Source: Nothopassalora personata | Taxonomy: Eukaryota > Ascomycota > Dothideomycetes > Mycosphaerellales > Mycosphaerellaceae | NCBI GenBank assembly: GCA_033816765.1 | Contig: CM066297.1 | Location: forward strand, 1,420,573 to 1,484,572 | DNA length: 64,000 bases | Direction of reading: 5' to 3' | The notes under the pieces: model-generated | What the model was told of the DNA's origin: nothing | Seen by the model: the letters and a program-made list of their open reading frames with translations, nothing else | Database searches by the model: none | Position numbers and translations under genes: made by a program | Shown: piece by piece, positions 54,882 through 64,000 of the stretch | Numbering within the stretch: position 1 is the first letter of the stretch | How the letters are laid out: each line of letters begins with the position of its first letter

Positions 54882-56027
54882 TTAAGATTCGGCGGTCCCT
54901 TGACGAACGCTGTCCAGCCTGCGATCATTCTTGAATGCCTTCAAAAGGTGCAGTCGCACCCGATCTGTCCACGTGACAGGAATTTTCGTCCGGACGATCA
55001 AGTCGAGGCCATCTGCTTGACTTGTACGACCTTGTTGGCGCAGAATATATGATGCCCTCAGCAGGTCCTTACCCAGACTTCTCAGGGCGGATTGGTTCAC
55101 GTGCCATATCTGATTAACGGGCCAATCACGCAAGATCCATTGTACTAGAGGCTGAGCGTCTGGTCTTGTTGGATGCCAGACTGCCAACCGAACTTCTCTT
55201 TGCTCACGCTTGTACTGATCAGGGTGTGCATGCCTGAGGTTTCGGCAGAACCACTCGAAGAGGACGGGGCTGTGCACAGGACAGGACAACCGCTGGATCA
55301 GTTTGCTGAGCACGACGTACATGCCCACGAGAGGTACACGACGGTCTTGACGGTCCGGTGGAAGAGTTTCCACAGCTCTCTTAAAGCAAAGAATCGCGGG
55401 GTCTGGTGAACCGTCGTCAGCCCATGCGCTATGGGCTTGTGCCAGACCAGCGAGCAGCCGCAGCGACCATCTCATGTGTTCGCGGTATTCCTGCCCCGCA
55501 AGCGTCGTGATTTCGGTATGTATCCACTCCCAGACATACTCTTCGTTGCCTTCAGGTAACAAGAACCAAGCAAGCACATCGGCGAAATCTTCCTCCAGTA
55601 CCTTGCTCGAGCCTGAGGTTTGCCTCTTGTTCCATAACCATAGTAGTACCCTAGCTCCCAGCTGCAATCTCTTACACTCAGCTCTTCGTGCGGCGGGATC
55701 CCAACGAGAAAGCTTGTATTTCGTCCGCAAGAGCTCAGCAAACAGATCCCCGGCCGAGGTGGTGTTGGATAGCACCAGTGCTTGCAACTCATCGCCCACT
55801 GGATCTCGTGCTTGTGCACCACTGTCCTCCACCGTTGCATAAGCTTTACTGGCATTCGCGATGCATCGGAGCTGAGACGATGGCCCGCCAGCAAATCGCA
55901 GTTCTACCCGTGGCGCGCCTTGATGTCGCGAGAAACATCCAGCAGCAGCAGCACATGGCAATTGCAGCGGCTTCTGGAGACAAGGCAGTGCGGATGGCAC
56001 GCATCGTCGGCCACATAGGACAAGCAT
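54882..56027 (-). CDS. Hypothetical, probably mitochondrial helical protein
   Basis: 381 aa from ATG 56027; an upstream GTG was not used. The N-terminus is rich in Arg, Ala, Cys and Ser with no acidic residues for about 40 positions, as in mitochondrial targeting peptides. The rest is all-helical with regular Leu/Trp/Arg spacing (LGARVLLWLWNKRQ, MRWSLRLLAGLAQAHSAWAD, PLVGMYVVLSKLIQRL), suggesting helical repeats of the TPR/PPR kind without a clean consensus. No introns, intact. It may be an organelle RNA- or ribosome-related factor; that is a guess. Confidence 0.7.
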   Translation of the reverse strand: MLVLCGRRCVPSALPCLQKPLQLPCAAAAGCFSRHQGAPRVELRFAGGPSSQLRCIANASKAYATVEDSGAQARDPVGDELQALVLSNTTSAGDLFAELLRTKYKLSRWDPAARRAECKRLQLGARVLLWLWNKRQTSGSSKVLEEDFADVLAWFLLPEGNEEYVWEWIHTEITTLAGQEYREHMRWSLRLLAGLAQAHSAWADDGSPDPAILCFKRAVETLPPDRQDRRVPLVGMYVVLSKLIQRLSCPVHSPVLFEWFCRNLRHAHPDQYKREQREVRLAVWHPTRPDAQPLVQWILRDWPVNQIWHVNQSALRSLGKDLLRASYILRQQGRTSQADGLDLIVRTKIPVTWTDRVRLHLLKAFKNDRRLDSVRQGTAES

Positions 56028-57195
56028 AGAGAAAGGCAGATGCACAACGGTGTGAAGTTGGTTGAACAGTGCGGGAACATATTAGAAGTCAAGCACGGTC
56101 GCACGTCTAGCACGGTCGCACGTCAAGCACAGTCCCAGTAAACTTAGTTGGGGGGGGGGGGTGCATCGAATATTGACCTCCACCACCTAGGCAATAGACA
56201 GATTTTCATGGTGCTGTGCTCCTGCTCGAGGATAGGCGGGCTGAAGATGTCCGCTATGCCTGGCTAGAGTTTTGATATTGATGAGAACTCCTTCGCTGGC
56301 TTATGAGCACTTCCGCAAAGGATCTGCATTGAGATCTATAGACCAGATGCAGAACTTCCCAGATCGACGACAGGCACAAGTTTCACTTTGGCGGGTCCGT
56401 CGAAGAGTGAGTGCTATCGACATCCGAGACTGAGCAACGCAGACAGCCATTCTGTGGTGGAAGTTTCTCGCTTCCACCTGTGATTTCTATCTACGCGAAT
56501 CGTGGTGGCATGTCACACGGCTCTTTCGCCGTTTGCGGAACACCTCAGTTCTAACAGACAACATCACATCCGCCGACTGCAGCAGGGTTCCGTTGACGTG
56601 CGAATGCTGGTGTGCCAAGCATACACTTTACCTGTGACCTCGCCTTGAAGGTGTTTCATGCAACGAGGCAAAAGGACAATAGATTCCTACTCGCAAGAGT
56701 CTGGTTGTGCATTTCAAATCGTGCACAGCATCGACTCTACGGGATGCCTAACATGCGCCATCGACCATAACTTTCGACACAGCCGAAACCCGAATCAACG
56801 AGAAGCATCACGTACGTATCCAAGCTGACCACCTGTAGGGAAGACTATCAATTGCGTTGCATACATTACTTGGCTACGACGGTGCTCGTGGTGACGGCTA
56901 GGACGGTCCACAACGAAGGTATGTTCGAGTGAGGGAAGACATACACGTACATTTATGACTGCAATTCATCACTTTCCCCTTCACTTCGATGCAGCAGTGC
57001 ACGTCGTACGACACCTTGTCACATGCTGTAACCGCGAATCTTTAGTTGCTACATAAATCTTCCAGGCCGAATCCTTACATTGCGATCGCAACAACATAGT
57101 GTCCACTACCAAGCAAGAAACACCAGCACCAGGCCTTACGTCGCACCGCATTACAGCAGTATCTAGACCTCGCATATCCTACAACAAAGTCACAG
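56028..57195. other. Intergenic between divergent genes
   Basis: No gene seen. Near its left end are short repeats of AGCACGGTCGCACGTC (56090-56135) followed by a run of 12 G (56150-56161). The remainder should hold the promoters of the leftward helical-protein gene and the rightward RRM gene. Confidence 0.45.
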
Positions 57196-58971
57196 ATGGA
57201 GCTCTCGAATCCGAGCTTCGGTATCAACATTGACTTCATCGCGGCCGCTGACCGACATCTGTCGAACGAAGCTGTCCACCAAAGAATACTCAATCTGCTG
57301 CAAGAATCATCGGCTGCGGCATGTCGACTCGGTGAATGCACGTTGCTTCACGAATTTCGTCCTGCGGTAAGTCCGAGGAAGTATGACGCCGGGTTCTGGA
57401 GTGTGAGCGAGCAGCGTCAGGAGCAACCGCGAATGGTCGAGCAAGGCTTCACGGCAGACGGAACATGCCCTCCTTTCAGGCTGCACAGATTGACTATCGC
57501 CTCGCCTACACGCGAACGATGGACAGCAGAGATGGATGTGACCGCAAGTGGGCACGCTCCATGTGTATCGCCACACAGTCAGGTCGCCTACGCGATCAAG
57601 CAATTGGACTCAGTCAACCACGAACCGCAAAACGGCATTCGCGCCATCTATACCGACAATCTATGCACCACTGATGTCTTCATCCGCAGCGGCAACCACG
57701 ATCGCCGATTCACCTACCAGACACTCAAGGACGTCCTCAAGGTCTTCGTCTTGTTCGAAGGCATACTCGACAACATTGCTCTGGACGCGAGTCACATTCG
57801 ACATGGTCTGTTCAACGCACTTGCGGCAGACCGAGCTATATATTTGGCTCAAGACCATCTGACGCTGGCCGGCATCTGCCAGAGCTTACCCATGGCGTAC
57901 TCAGCTGTCGATGTCAGCCCTCCTGCTCGAACTGGCGGCAGACATGCCCTGAAGTTCCATCAGCGATCTGCAAGCCTCGAGGTCGAGGAGATCATGGCCT
58001 GGGTCAACACGTGCGTGGGCGTAGTCGCGTGGATTGAGTCGTCTCCTTATGGCACGGTGTTCGGCTACTGTTCCGATAAGTGGTACGACTTGCACCACTC
58101 CTTACCTCAGCTTCTCGTGGACATCGGTGCAGATCCTGGAGCTGCAGAGCATTATACAAAAGTATTAGCAGGTGGCGCCGCCAACACTTACGAGCAACTG
58201 ATATATGAGCAATCTGTTGCACGCGCCGAGGATCACATAGCCCGCGATATGTTGAGGAATGCTGCGCGAGCTCGCTACCTACGTGCGAATCGGAGCACTG
58301 TGGGCATGGCAGTCCTTGAGAAGATTCTGCAGGGTCATTACGGGTGGCTACCTACTGGGTCACCGCTCACGTACGCTGGCTTTCCAGTCGTCGGTGCACA
58401 CTATGGGGAGATGACGGCTGTGCCTGACAACGAGGCACCGCTCAGGGAAGACGCATCCGATATGATGGGCAATGTTCTGGCAATCAAGCGCATTCCGACA
58501 TCGATCAGCAGAGAAGAGTTGCTCGCCATAATGGCTGAGAGAGGCTTGCCTTCGTCTTCCAGGCTGACCTACCTGCACAGCGGCGGAGTGGCCATCGGCA
58601 CAGCATTCGCAGATTTCACAGATCCTGCGGACGCCTCGGTGGTCATGAACGCTTTGAATGGTGGCCGTATCAAAGGAGTACGCCTGGTTGCTGAGTACAA
58701 GAGGCTTGAGCCCAGGGTAGAACGCAATCGTAGGTACCGGGAGGAGAGGAACCGCAGAGCCTGGAGTGGTGGATCCTCCAGTACAGAGGCTGAGACAGCG
58801 TCTATGACTGCCTCAGACTCAACATGGGAAGCTACTGTCACTTCCGAGGACACTGGACAGAGTTCGACAGCGGAGGCAGAGGGCGCCGATTCTGTCGTTG
58901 ATGAAGAGGACGAGTTTCACAGCTGTTTGTCATGGCAGTCGTCGGCGGAGGAACACAGTGAGGACCGCTGA
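57196..58971 (+). CDS. RRM protein with amidoligase-like N-terminal region
   Basis: 591 aa, single exon, ATG 57196. Residues about 1-330 look like a diverged fungal amidoligase (Amidoligase_2) domain: IKQLDSVNHEPQNGIRAIYT, then CTTDVFIRSGNHDRRFTYQT and LKVFVLFEGILDNIALDAS. The usual histidines of that family (pattern G-x-H-V-H) appear replaced by TDVFI, so catalysis is doubtful. Residues about 430-510 fit an RNA-recognition motif: NVLAIKRIPTSISREELLAI (strand 1, helix 1), GTAFADFTDPADASVVMNAL (RNP1 region, helix 2). An Arg-rich then acidic/Ser-rich tail ends the protein. The amidoligase match is from memory and moderate; the RRM is firmer. Confidence 0.6.
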   Translation: MELSNPSFGINIDFIAAADRHLSNEAVHQRILNLLQESSAAACRLGECTLLHEFRPAVSPRKYDAGFWSVSEQRQEQPRMVEQGFTADGTCPPFRLHRLTIASPTRERWTAEMDVTASGHAPCVSPHSQVAYAIKQLDSVNHEPQNGIRAIYTDNLCTTDVFIRSGNHDRRFTYQTLKDVLKVFVLFEGILDNIALDASHIRHGLFNALAADRAIYLAQDHLTLAGICQSLPMAYSAVDVSPPARTGGRHALKFHQRSASLEVEEIMAWVNTCVGVVAWIESSPYGTVFGYCSDKWYDLHHSLPQLLVDIGADPGAAEHYTKVLAGGAANTYEQLIYEQSVARAEDHIARDMLRNAARARYLRANRSTVGMAVLEKILQGHYGWLPTGSPLTYAGFPVVGAHYGEMTAVPDNEAPLREDASDMMGNVLAIKRIPTSISREELLAIMAERGLPSSSRLTYLHSGGVAIGTAFADFTDPADASVVMNALNGGRIKGVRLVAEYKRLEPRVERNRRYREERNRRAWSGGSSSTEAETASMTASDSTWEATVTSEDTGQSSTAEAEGADSVVDEEDEFHSCLSWQSSAEEHSEDR

Positions 58972-59405
58972 GCGCATCATGCGTCCCAGTGATGCAGCTC
59001 GTGCCAAGATGTAGGACGCCATCCGGAAGGTACATTTGATGTGCAAGGAGCCGGCTTTGGACTTGCCCCGGTCTAATTGTCCAATGCATGTTTCTCTTGC
59101 AGCATTTCTTCACCCTGCGGATTTTCACTGCTGCAAGACGTCGAAACGTATCCCGTCTTGCCGGTTTACAGACCTCTTATGAGCTCGATGAGTGACGTAT
59201 TCTGGCACAAGAATCCCCACCATCCAATGCTTGCTCCCCTCAAGCTCCTTGCATGAGGCGTTTCAGAAGAAACAACAGATAGAGCGGCGAGCAACTGTAC
59301 ATTTATCACTACCGTTCCATCAAGGTCATTTCTTTGGACGTTCACTTTGACTCGTTAAGACCAAGACTACCGCACTTCTGCACAAAACGAAATAACACGA
59401 GCACG
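58972..59405. other. Intergenic, no feature seen
   Basis: 3' flank of the RRM gene and promoter of the dehydrogenase gene. Confidence 0.4.
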
Positions 59406-60519
59406 ATGGCTTCTACGAACATTCCTAAGAAGATGAGGGCGATTCAAGTCGTGGAATACAAGAAGCCATACGAGATCCGAGAAGTTGACGTGCCTCAGCC
59501 GGATCAGCTTGCCCCTCTAGATCTGCTTGTCAAGGTCGCTGTTGCATCGAATTGTCACACAGACTCTATGGTGCAACAGGGAGTCTTCGGCACACCTTCA
59601 CCACAGACCGCATCTCACGAAGGGGCCGGCACGATTGTGGCTGTCGGCAGCGATGTTAATTAAAGACTTCAAGCCAGGCATGCGAGTGATGTGTGGTCTG
59701 CATCTTCATCCTTGTGGGGTATGCCACGATTGTTTGGGCCCCGAGAACCAGACGCAGTACTGCATGCAATTGGAAGGGCATATCGGTGTGCAGACAAATG
59801 GATGCTTTGCCGATTACGTCAAATGTGACTCACGGTCAACAACACCCTTACCAGACGAAGTTTCATTCATGAGCGCCGCGCCTCTGGCGTGCGCTGGTCG
59901 AACCGCGTGGCGTTCGGTCCTGAAGACAGGCCTCAAGAGCGGCGAATGGATCGCGTTCGTCGGTAGTGGCGGAGGTCTTGGACACTTGGCAATTCAATTT
60001 GCAAAGGCGCTAGGATATCAAGTCGTCGGTGTCGACGCCAGGGACGAAGGTCTTGAATTGACGAAGCACTATGGCGCAGATATCGTTGTAGATGCGAGGA
60101 AAGGCAAACACGAAGTGGTCAAGGAAGTTCACAGGGTCACCAATGGCATGGGCGTCGACTCGACGGTGACGCTTTCGGATCACAAGGACGCTGCAGCTAT
60201 CGCTTGTGCTATCACGAAGATGCACGGGACTATGGTCCAGATCGCGCAGCCCAACAATGTTTCGATTCCTTTCCCCGAAATCATCTTCCGCGATATCAGA
60301 ATCGTTGGATCATTGATCTCTTCGGCGGACGAGAGCAAGAGTATGCTCGACATTATTGCAAAGAATGGCATTACCGTCACCACGCATCCTTTCGAGGGCC
60401 TTGACAAGATTGGTGAACTAGTCGACCTTGTGCATAGTGGGAAATTGAAGGGTAAGGCTATCATTGTTGTGGATAAGGAGCAGATCGAGCACGAGAAGAG
60501 GATTGGTGCGAAGTACTAA
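59406..60519 (+). pseudogene. Zinc-type alcohol dehydrogenase, single frameshift
   Basis: Zinc-dependent medium-chain dehydrogenase (MDR/ADH) that would interconvert alcohols and aldehydes with NAD(P). From ATG 59406: SNCHTDSMVQQGVFG (catalytic-zinc Cys), SHEGAGTIVAVGSDV, then a stop at 59661-59663. The next frame continues exactly where the protein should: KDFKPGMRVMCGLHLHPCG, CHDCLGPENQ-QYC (structural-zinc cysteines), VGSGGGLGHLAIQFAKALG (cofactor loop), to a normal C-terminus IGAKY. The break lies in GTTAATTAAAG; one extra base there explains it. All other family features are intact, so this is either a very recent pseudogene or a sequencing indel. Confidence 0.85.
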
Positions 60520-60740
60520 TGCCGCGAATGGAGCACATCGACAAGTATTGTGCGAGTGAGTCGCAACATTGTTCGCTACTATAGCCAGAAGATATCAATT
60601 AACGAGCCGCAGAGCTCTATACTTGGCCATGCCGCATGACGCAACGTACACATGTCCCTAGGACACGCTCCTGCCGCTGCTGCCTGGCGTCCTCTTTCGC
60701 GAATATACAAACGCAGACATCATGCGTACTGCCCAAAACG

Positions 60741-61910
60741 ATGACCGCGTCTTCGGATGATCGCATGGAGCTCGATCGGGGCGACAGACGCTTCACATTT
60801 CCCCATCCAGACCGTGGCACCGAAGGCTATCGAGCCAGCGTTTATACTATCGACCGGAAGCCTCGCTACCTTATATCTGGGTCTGTGGACAGGAGGATCA
60901 GAATCTGGGATGTCGAGACTCAGCACCTTGTACGAAATCCGCTCACGGGGCATGAAGGAAGTGTAATCTGTCTTCAATCTGATCTCGAGAACGATGTAAT
61001 CATATCAGGCGGCAACGCCGATGCTTCCGTCATAATCTGGCGCTTCTCGACCGGCGAGTAGGTCAAATGCATTGTCAATGCACACGAAGACAGTATCTTA
61101 GACTTGTGGTTTGACAATACTGGAAAGCAGAGACCGGCTGGTAAAAGATATGGAGCAGGCCCAGCACTTTCGATGCAGAGCTAGCTGCGACTTTGGACGC
61201 ACACCAGAAACTGGTCAATGCGGTGGTAATGCAGCGCCAAGCCGATCATAAGAGAGTCCTGCTTGCCGGAAGTGGTGACGGCACAGTCAATGTGTGGTCT
61301 ATGGAGGCGTCGGGATCTGAGGTCCAGAAGATCCACATTCGTGCCTTGACTGCCCACACTCAGGCATCGCATCGATGAACATGTATGGAAATCAGCTTAT
61401 GTCGGATCCTCGAATAACGCCATCAAGATTCAATACGTCAACAAGGAAACACTGATCGGAAGCCTTGAAGGACACAACAACATCGTCCGAACATTTCAGG
61501 CGATTGGAGAAGCGGACAGCCTGTCCACCGTGGTCTCTGGCTGTCATAGCGGACGCGTCAGGCTCTAGAAGAGGTACGGTAATGACCAACGTCTAATTAC
61601 TTCTTCTCGCCGATGGGTTGGAGTTATAGAACTCGAATATGATGGTGAAGATAATGCTGCTTTCCTCGGACGATGCGCTAATGGAACGCTTTGGAACTGG
61701 CCAGAGAGTTTTCTATAGGACTCGAGTATGATGGTGAAGATAATGCTGCTTTCTCGGACGATACGCTAATGGAACGCTTTGGAACTGGCCAGAGAGTTTT
61801 CGAGGTACAAGTGGCCAGCAAAGATGGCCGTAAACGTAGTCATTTGTGCTGCAAAAGAAAATGTCATTGTAGGCTGGGCAATTAAGGATACGATTTCGTA
61901 CAGTGAATGC
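60741..61910 (+). pseudogene. WD40-repeat protein, broken in several places
   Basis: From ATG 60741. The first blades read YLISGSVDRRIRIWDVETQ, LTGHEGSVICLQSDLEND and VIISGGNADASVIIWRF, ending at a TAG (61059-61061). The same frame continues IVNAHEDSILDLWFDN. Later pieces are in other frames: VLLAGSGDGTVNVWSMEA (61193-61378), IGSLEGHNNIVRTFQAIGE (about 61450-61510) and an end segment inside a tandem duplication. The repeat style resembles the C-terminal propeller of F-box/WD ubiquitin-ligase adaptors (Met30/Cdc4 type), but no F-box is seen here. Mutations are ordinary stops and indels, not RIP. Confidence 0.65.
61626..61801. repeat. Tandem duplication of about 88 bp
   Basis: 61626-61714 and 61715-61801 are near-identical direct copies (start ATAGAACTCGAATATGATGG, second copy ATAGGACTCGAGTATGATGG), differing at a few bases and a one-base length change. 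It lies within the decaying WD40 gene. Confidence 0.85.
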
Positions 61911-62167
61911 ATGTGAAAAGCCGTGAAAGTGGTCAATGCTTTGAATTTCGGCGCTAGACAGGGATCCCGAGAAACGTCAAGTAAAGTTCACATCACTGAC
62001 GCAACTTGACAATATGTTGCGATCACAATAGAGCAAGACTGCATAATTCGCCTCGCACAACTATCACGCGACTTCTTCCGCAACACATCGCAATTGCACA
62101 ACCACTTGCACGATTTGCATGACAGTCCAGCTACTCCCGTGTTCATGAGAGACGAGCAAACGACAAC

Positions 62168-64000
62168 ATGTCCACAAACATGAGTACTGCACAATTTCCT
62201 CGAGGCTTGACGATGCCCGACACGCCATACACGCCATACACGAGCCTGTTCTCTGACCCTGCACGCTTTCATCCGATCCCAGACAACGATGTGGTGGCAG
62301 GGTACATTGCCAAGTCGAGTGGTATGCATAATCGCTTCCCGATGTATGCTTTGGCAAAGACTAACATTACAAGGCCCTCTGAAGCGATCTGGCTGCCGCA
62401 TGGAGACAGCTTTCAAACACCCCAGACTAGACGAGCGGTCGGGATTTCTTGATGTGGCCCCTGACAGCCCTGACACTTCTGTCCTAGGTGACGCAGAGCT
62501 ATATAAGGCCATTCGAGGGTCCTTGGGCGAAGGGATCGGCCTCAGCCAGGCGGAGCGAGAGCTTCTAGCGTGCGACCTCGACATTGGCGTGTTTGATGCT
62601 AAGACGAAGAAGAAAGTGGCAGATCTTGTTCAAAAGCATTGCTTAGAAATACGGGAAATGCGTGAGCGTGAGGCCGCAACGAGGAGAGATTATCGACAGC
62701 GACTTTCCGAGAAAGAGTTGGAGAATCTGGCGTTGAAGCAGGAGCTGGCGGCGCTGACGGGTCCCTGCTCTCGCGATCAGATGCGAAGAGCCGAGGAAGC
62801 GAGAGAGGCGATGGAGAGATATGCTGCTCAAAAGCAGAAAGAAATTGAGGATCTGGAGCGACTATTGCGACAGGAACGTGCTGCTCGAGGTGTTGATTAC
62901 GACGAAGCACAGAAGAATCTCGGCACATACCAGGCCAAGCTGGACGCCCTAGCCTACGTGATTCAGGCCGTGGTCGATGTGAATAAGGATCTCGGCAGGT
63001 CTGGCTTGACGGAGCCCTTAGCTTGGAGGAACACGATCACCCAAGCGCAGCACACGCGGCCAGTGCAAAATCATACCACAGCAGATCGAGATGATATGGC
63101 ACAGACCCTGGAGAATGACAAGGGCGGCAGCATTCACGATGAGATCTCAGCTGAGTCTCTTGCGCCTGACGAGGAGTTAAGTCTCTCATCGGAAGTACCT
63201 AAGAGCGAATCGGTCGATGCTCCGAAGACCTCATCGCCCCTTGCGTCCAGGAGTAGCGGCAGCGACGGGCACGGCGACAGTACAACCAAGGTCTCCGCAG
63301 TCGTCGAGCAGCCACAAGAAGTGTCTGCTGACCCACCAGAAAGCGACTCGAAGAAGATCGCTAAGGCCACGACAGCTCCGCAGCGGAGCCGTAAGGGCGC
63401 CCAGAAGAGGAAAATAATGCTCAAAACAATCGACGACTACATAATGACAAAGGCGAACATTATACGGCCGTTCTCTGTGTCGAAACTGGCTCACATCGCT
63501 AAGAAGTCAGGCGGCAGAGGATCATTTCGCTGAAGCAGAATCGCGAGATACATGCAGGACACGAATCGAAAGTCATTATCATTGGAGAATCTGAAGGAGC
63601 TGTATGAGCAGGCTGCACGATCGGAGAGATTGCGTCTTGAGCCCAAACCAAATACCAACAGGCCGGCAACCTCCAGCGATGCCACCGAAGATCCCATCAT
63701 GGGCGAGGCCACGACACAAATGTCGAAGGAGACCAGAAACTATGTCGCCCTAGGTACGAGTAGTCGGAGTGTTAGCGGCGGGCAGGTAGCTTCATCGCCA
63801 TTTGGAAACAAACAACACCATATCCTATGCCGACGCGCTGAGAGCGCCAATCCGCCAGCAAATTCGTTCTCCACACCATTTGGAGGCGCCTTCTCCTCAA
63901 TAACACATCTGTCTGGCTTTGGTATGCCAAGCGCGCCGTCCTCGTATAGTGCGAAGGGTAACAATAAAGGCTCTACCCCTTCGAACAAAGTCGCAGAGAG
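62168..64000 (+). pseudogene. Coiled-coil protein with frameshift and in-frame stop, partial at window end
   Basis: From ATG 62168 (MSTNMSTAQFPRGLTMPDTP) the frame shifts near 62430: one frame ends QTPQTRRAVGIS, the other picks up RLDERSGFLDVAPDSPDTSV. A coiled coil at about 62600-62930 is rich in Glu, Arg and Leu (EREAATRRDYRQRLSEKELE, KQKEIEDLERLLRQERAARG). A Ser/Glu/Lys-rich region follows to a TGA at 63531-63533. The same frame then stays open to the window end (RYMQDTNRKSLSLENLKELY, FSTPFGGAFSSITHLSGFG). The family is not recognised. The long open continuation suggests the TGA is a recent change, an assembly error or a missed intron. Confidence 0.55.

Overview
The window looks like a filamentous ascomycete chromosome, probably a Dothideomycete. 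That placement is an inference from gene style, short GT-AG introns and heavy repeat-induced point mutation (RIP); it is not proven here. Normal genes lie on both sides of a transposon nest. On the left is the 3' part of a GFAT gene (1-819). From about 30.4 kb to the end is an arm of ordinary genes mixed with gene-poor stretches and damaged genes.

From about 4.56 to 30.36 kb almost everything is mobile DNA. Most of it is strongly mutated: CpA and TpG are scarce, TpA and in-frame TAG/TAA are very common, and CpG is kept. I read four layers. (1) An outer DNA-transposon-like element of about 9.6 kb has imperfect terminal inverted repeats (4561-4601 and 30322-30362). It holds four dead reading frames: a RecQ-like helicase (+), a small Cys-containing protein (-), a helical protein (+) and a protein I match by recall to DUF6589 (-). 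(2) A Ty3/Gypsy chromovirus with 387-bp LTRs (7735-23846) is inserted near the 3' end of the helicase frame. (3) A second chromovirus with 197-bp LTRs (10329-17149) is inserted in the RNase H region of layer 2. (4) A young, unmutated 2.4-kb LTR element (19547-21946, 319-bp LTRs) is inserted in the gag-pro region of layer 2. It has an intact gag and no pol. Exact 5-bp target duplications support all three LTR insertions, allowing one RIP change in one copy.

The most striking feature is that all three LTR elements carry, on the strand opposite gag/pol and next to the 3' LTR, a reading frame of 185-197 codons with a Cys-rich cluster. In the intact young copy and in the 387-bp-LTR element the spacing fits the fungal Zn(II)2Cys6 (Gal4-type) rule. 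In the 197-bp-LTR element the frame has a recognisable 50-bp intron. Because the pol-less element keeps this antisense gene beside gag, it is probably useful to the element.

Right of the nest are an F-box fragment, a broken GNAT acetyltransferase, a small possibly secreted Cys protein, a broken RING-type gene and about 5.7 kb with no confident gene (35.1-40.7 kb). Sound genes follow: a GCK/Ste20-type kinase, a secreted M20 peptidase, a TUG/UBX-domain protein, a small membrane protein, a thioredoxin-PITH protein, a probable mitochondrial protein and an RRM protein with an amidoligase-like N-terminus. A 1.8-kb inverted-repeat transposon with a dead integrase-like transposase sits at 49493-51299. 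At the right end an alcohol dehydrogenase, a WD40 protein and a coiled-coil protein each carry frame breaks. These are either real pseudogenes or assembly errors.
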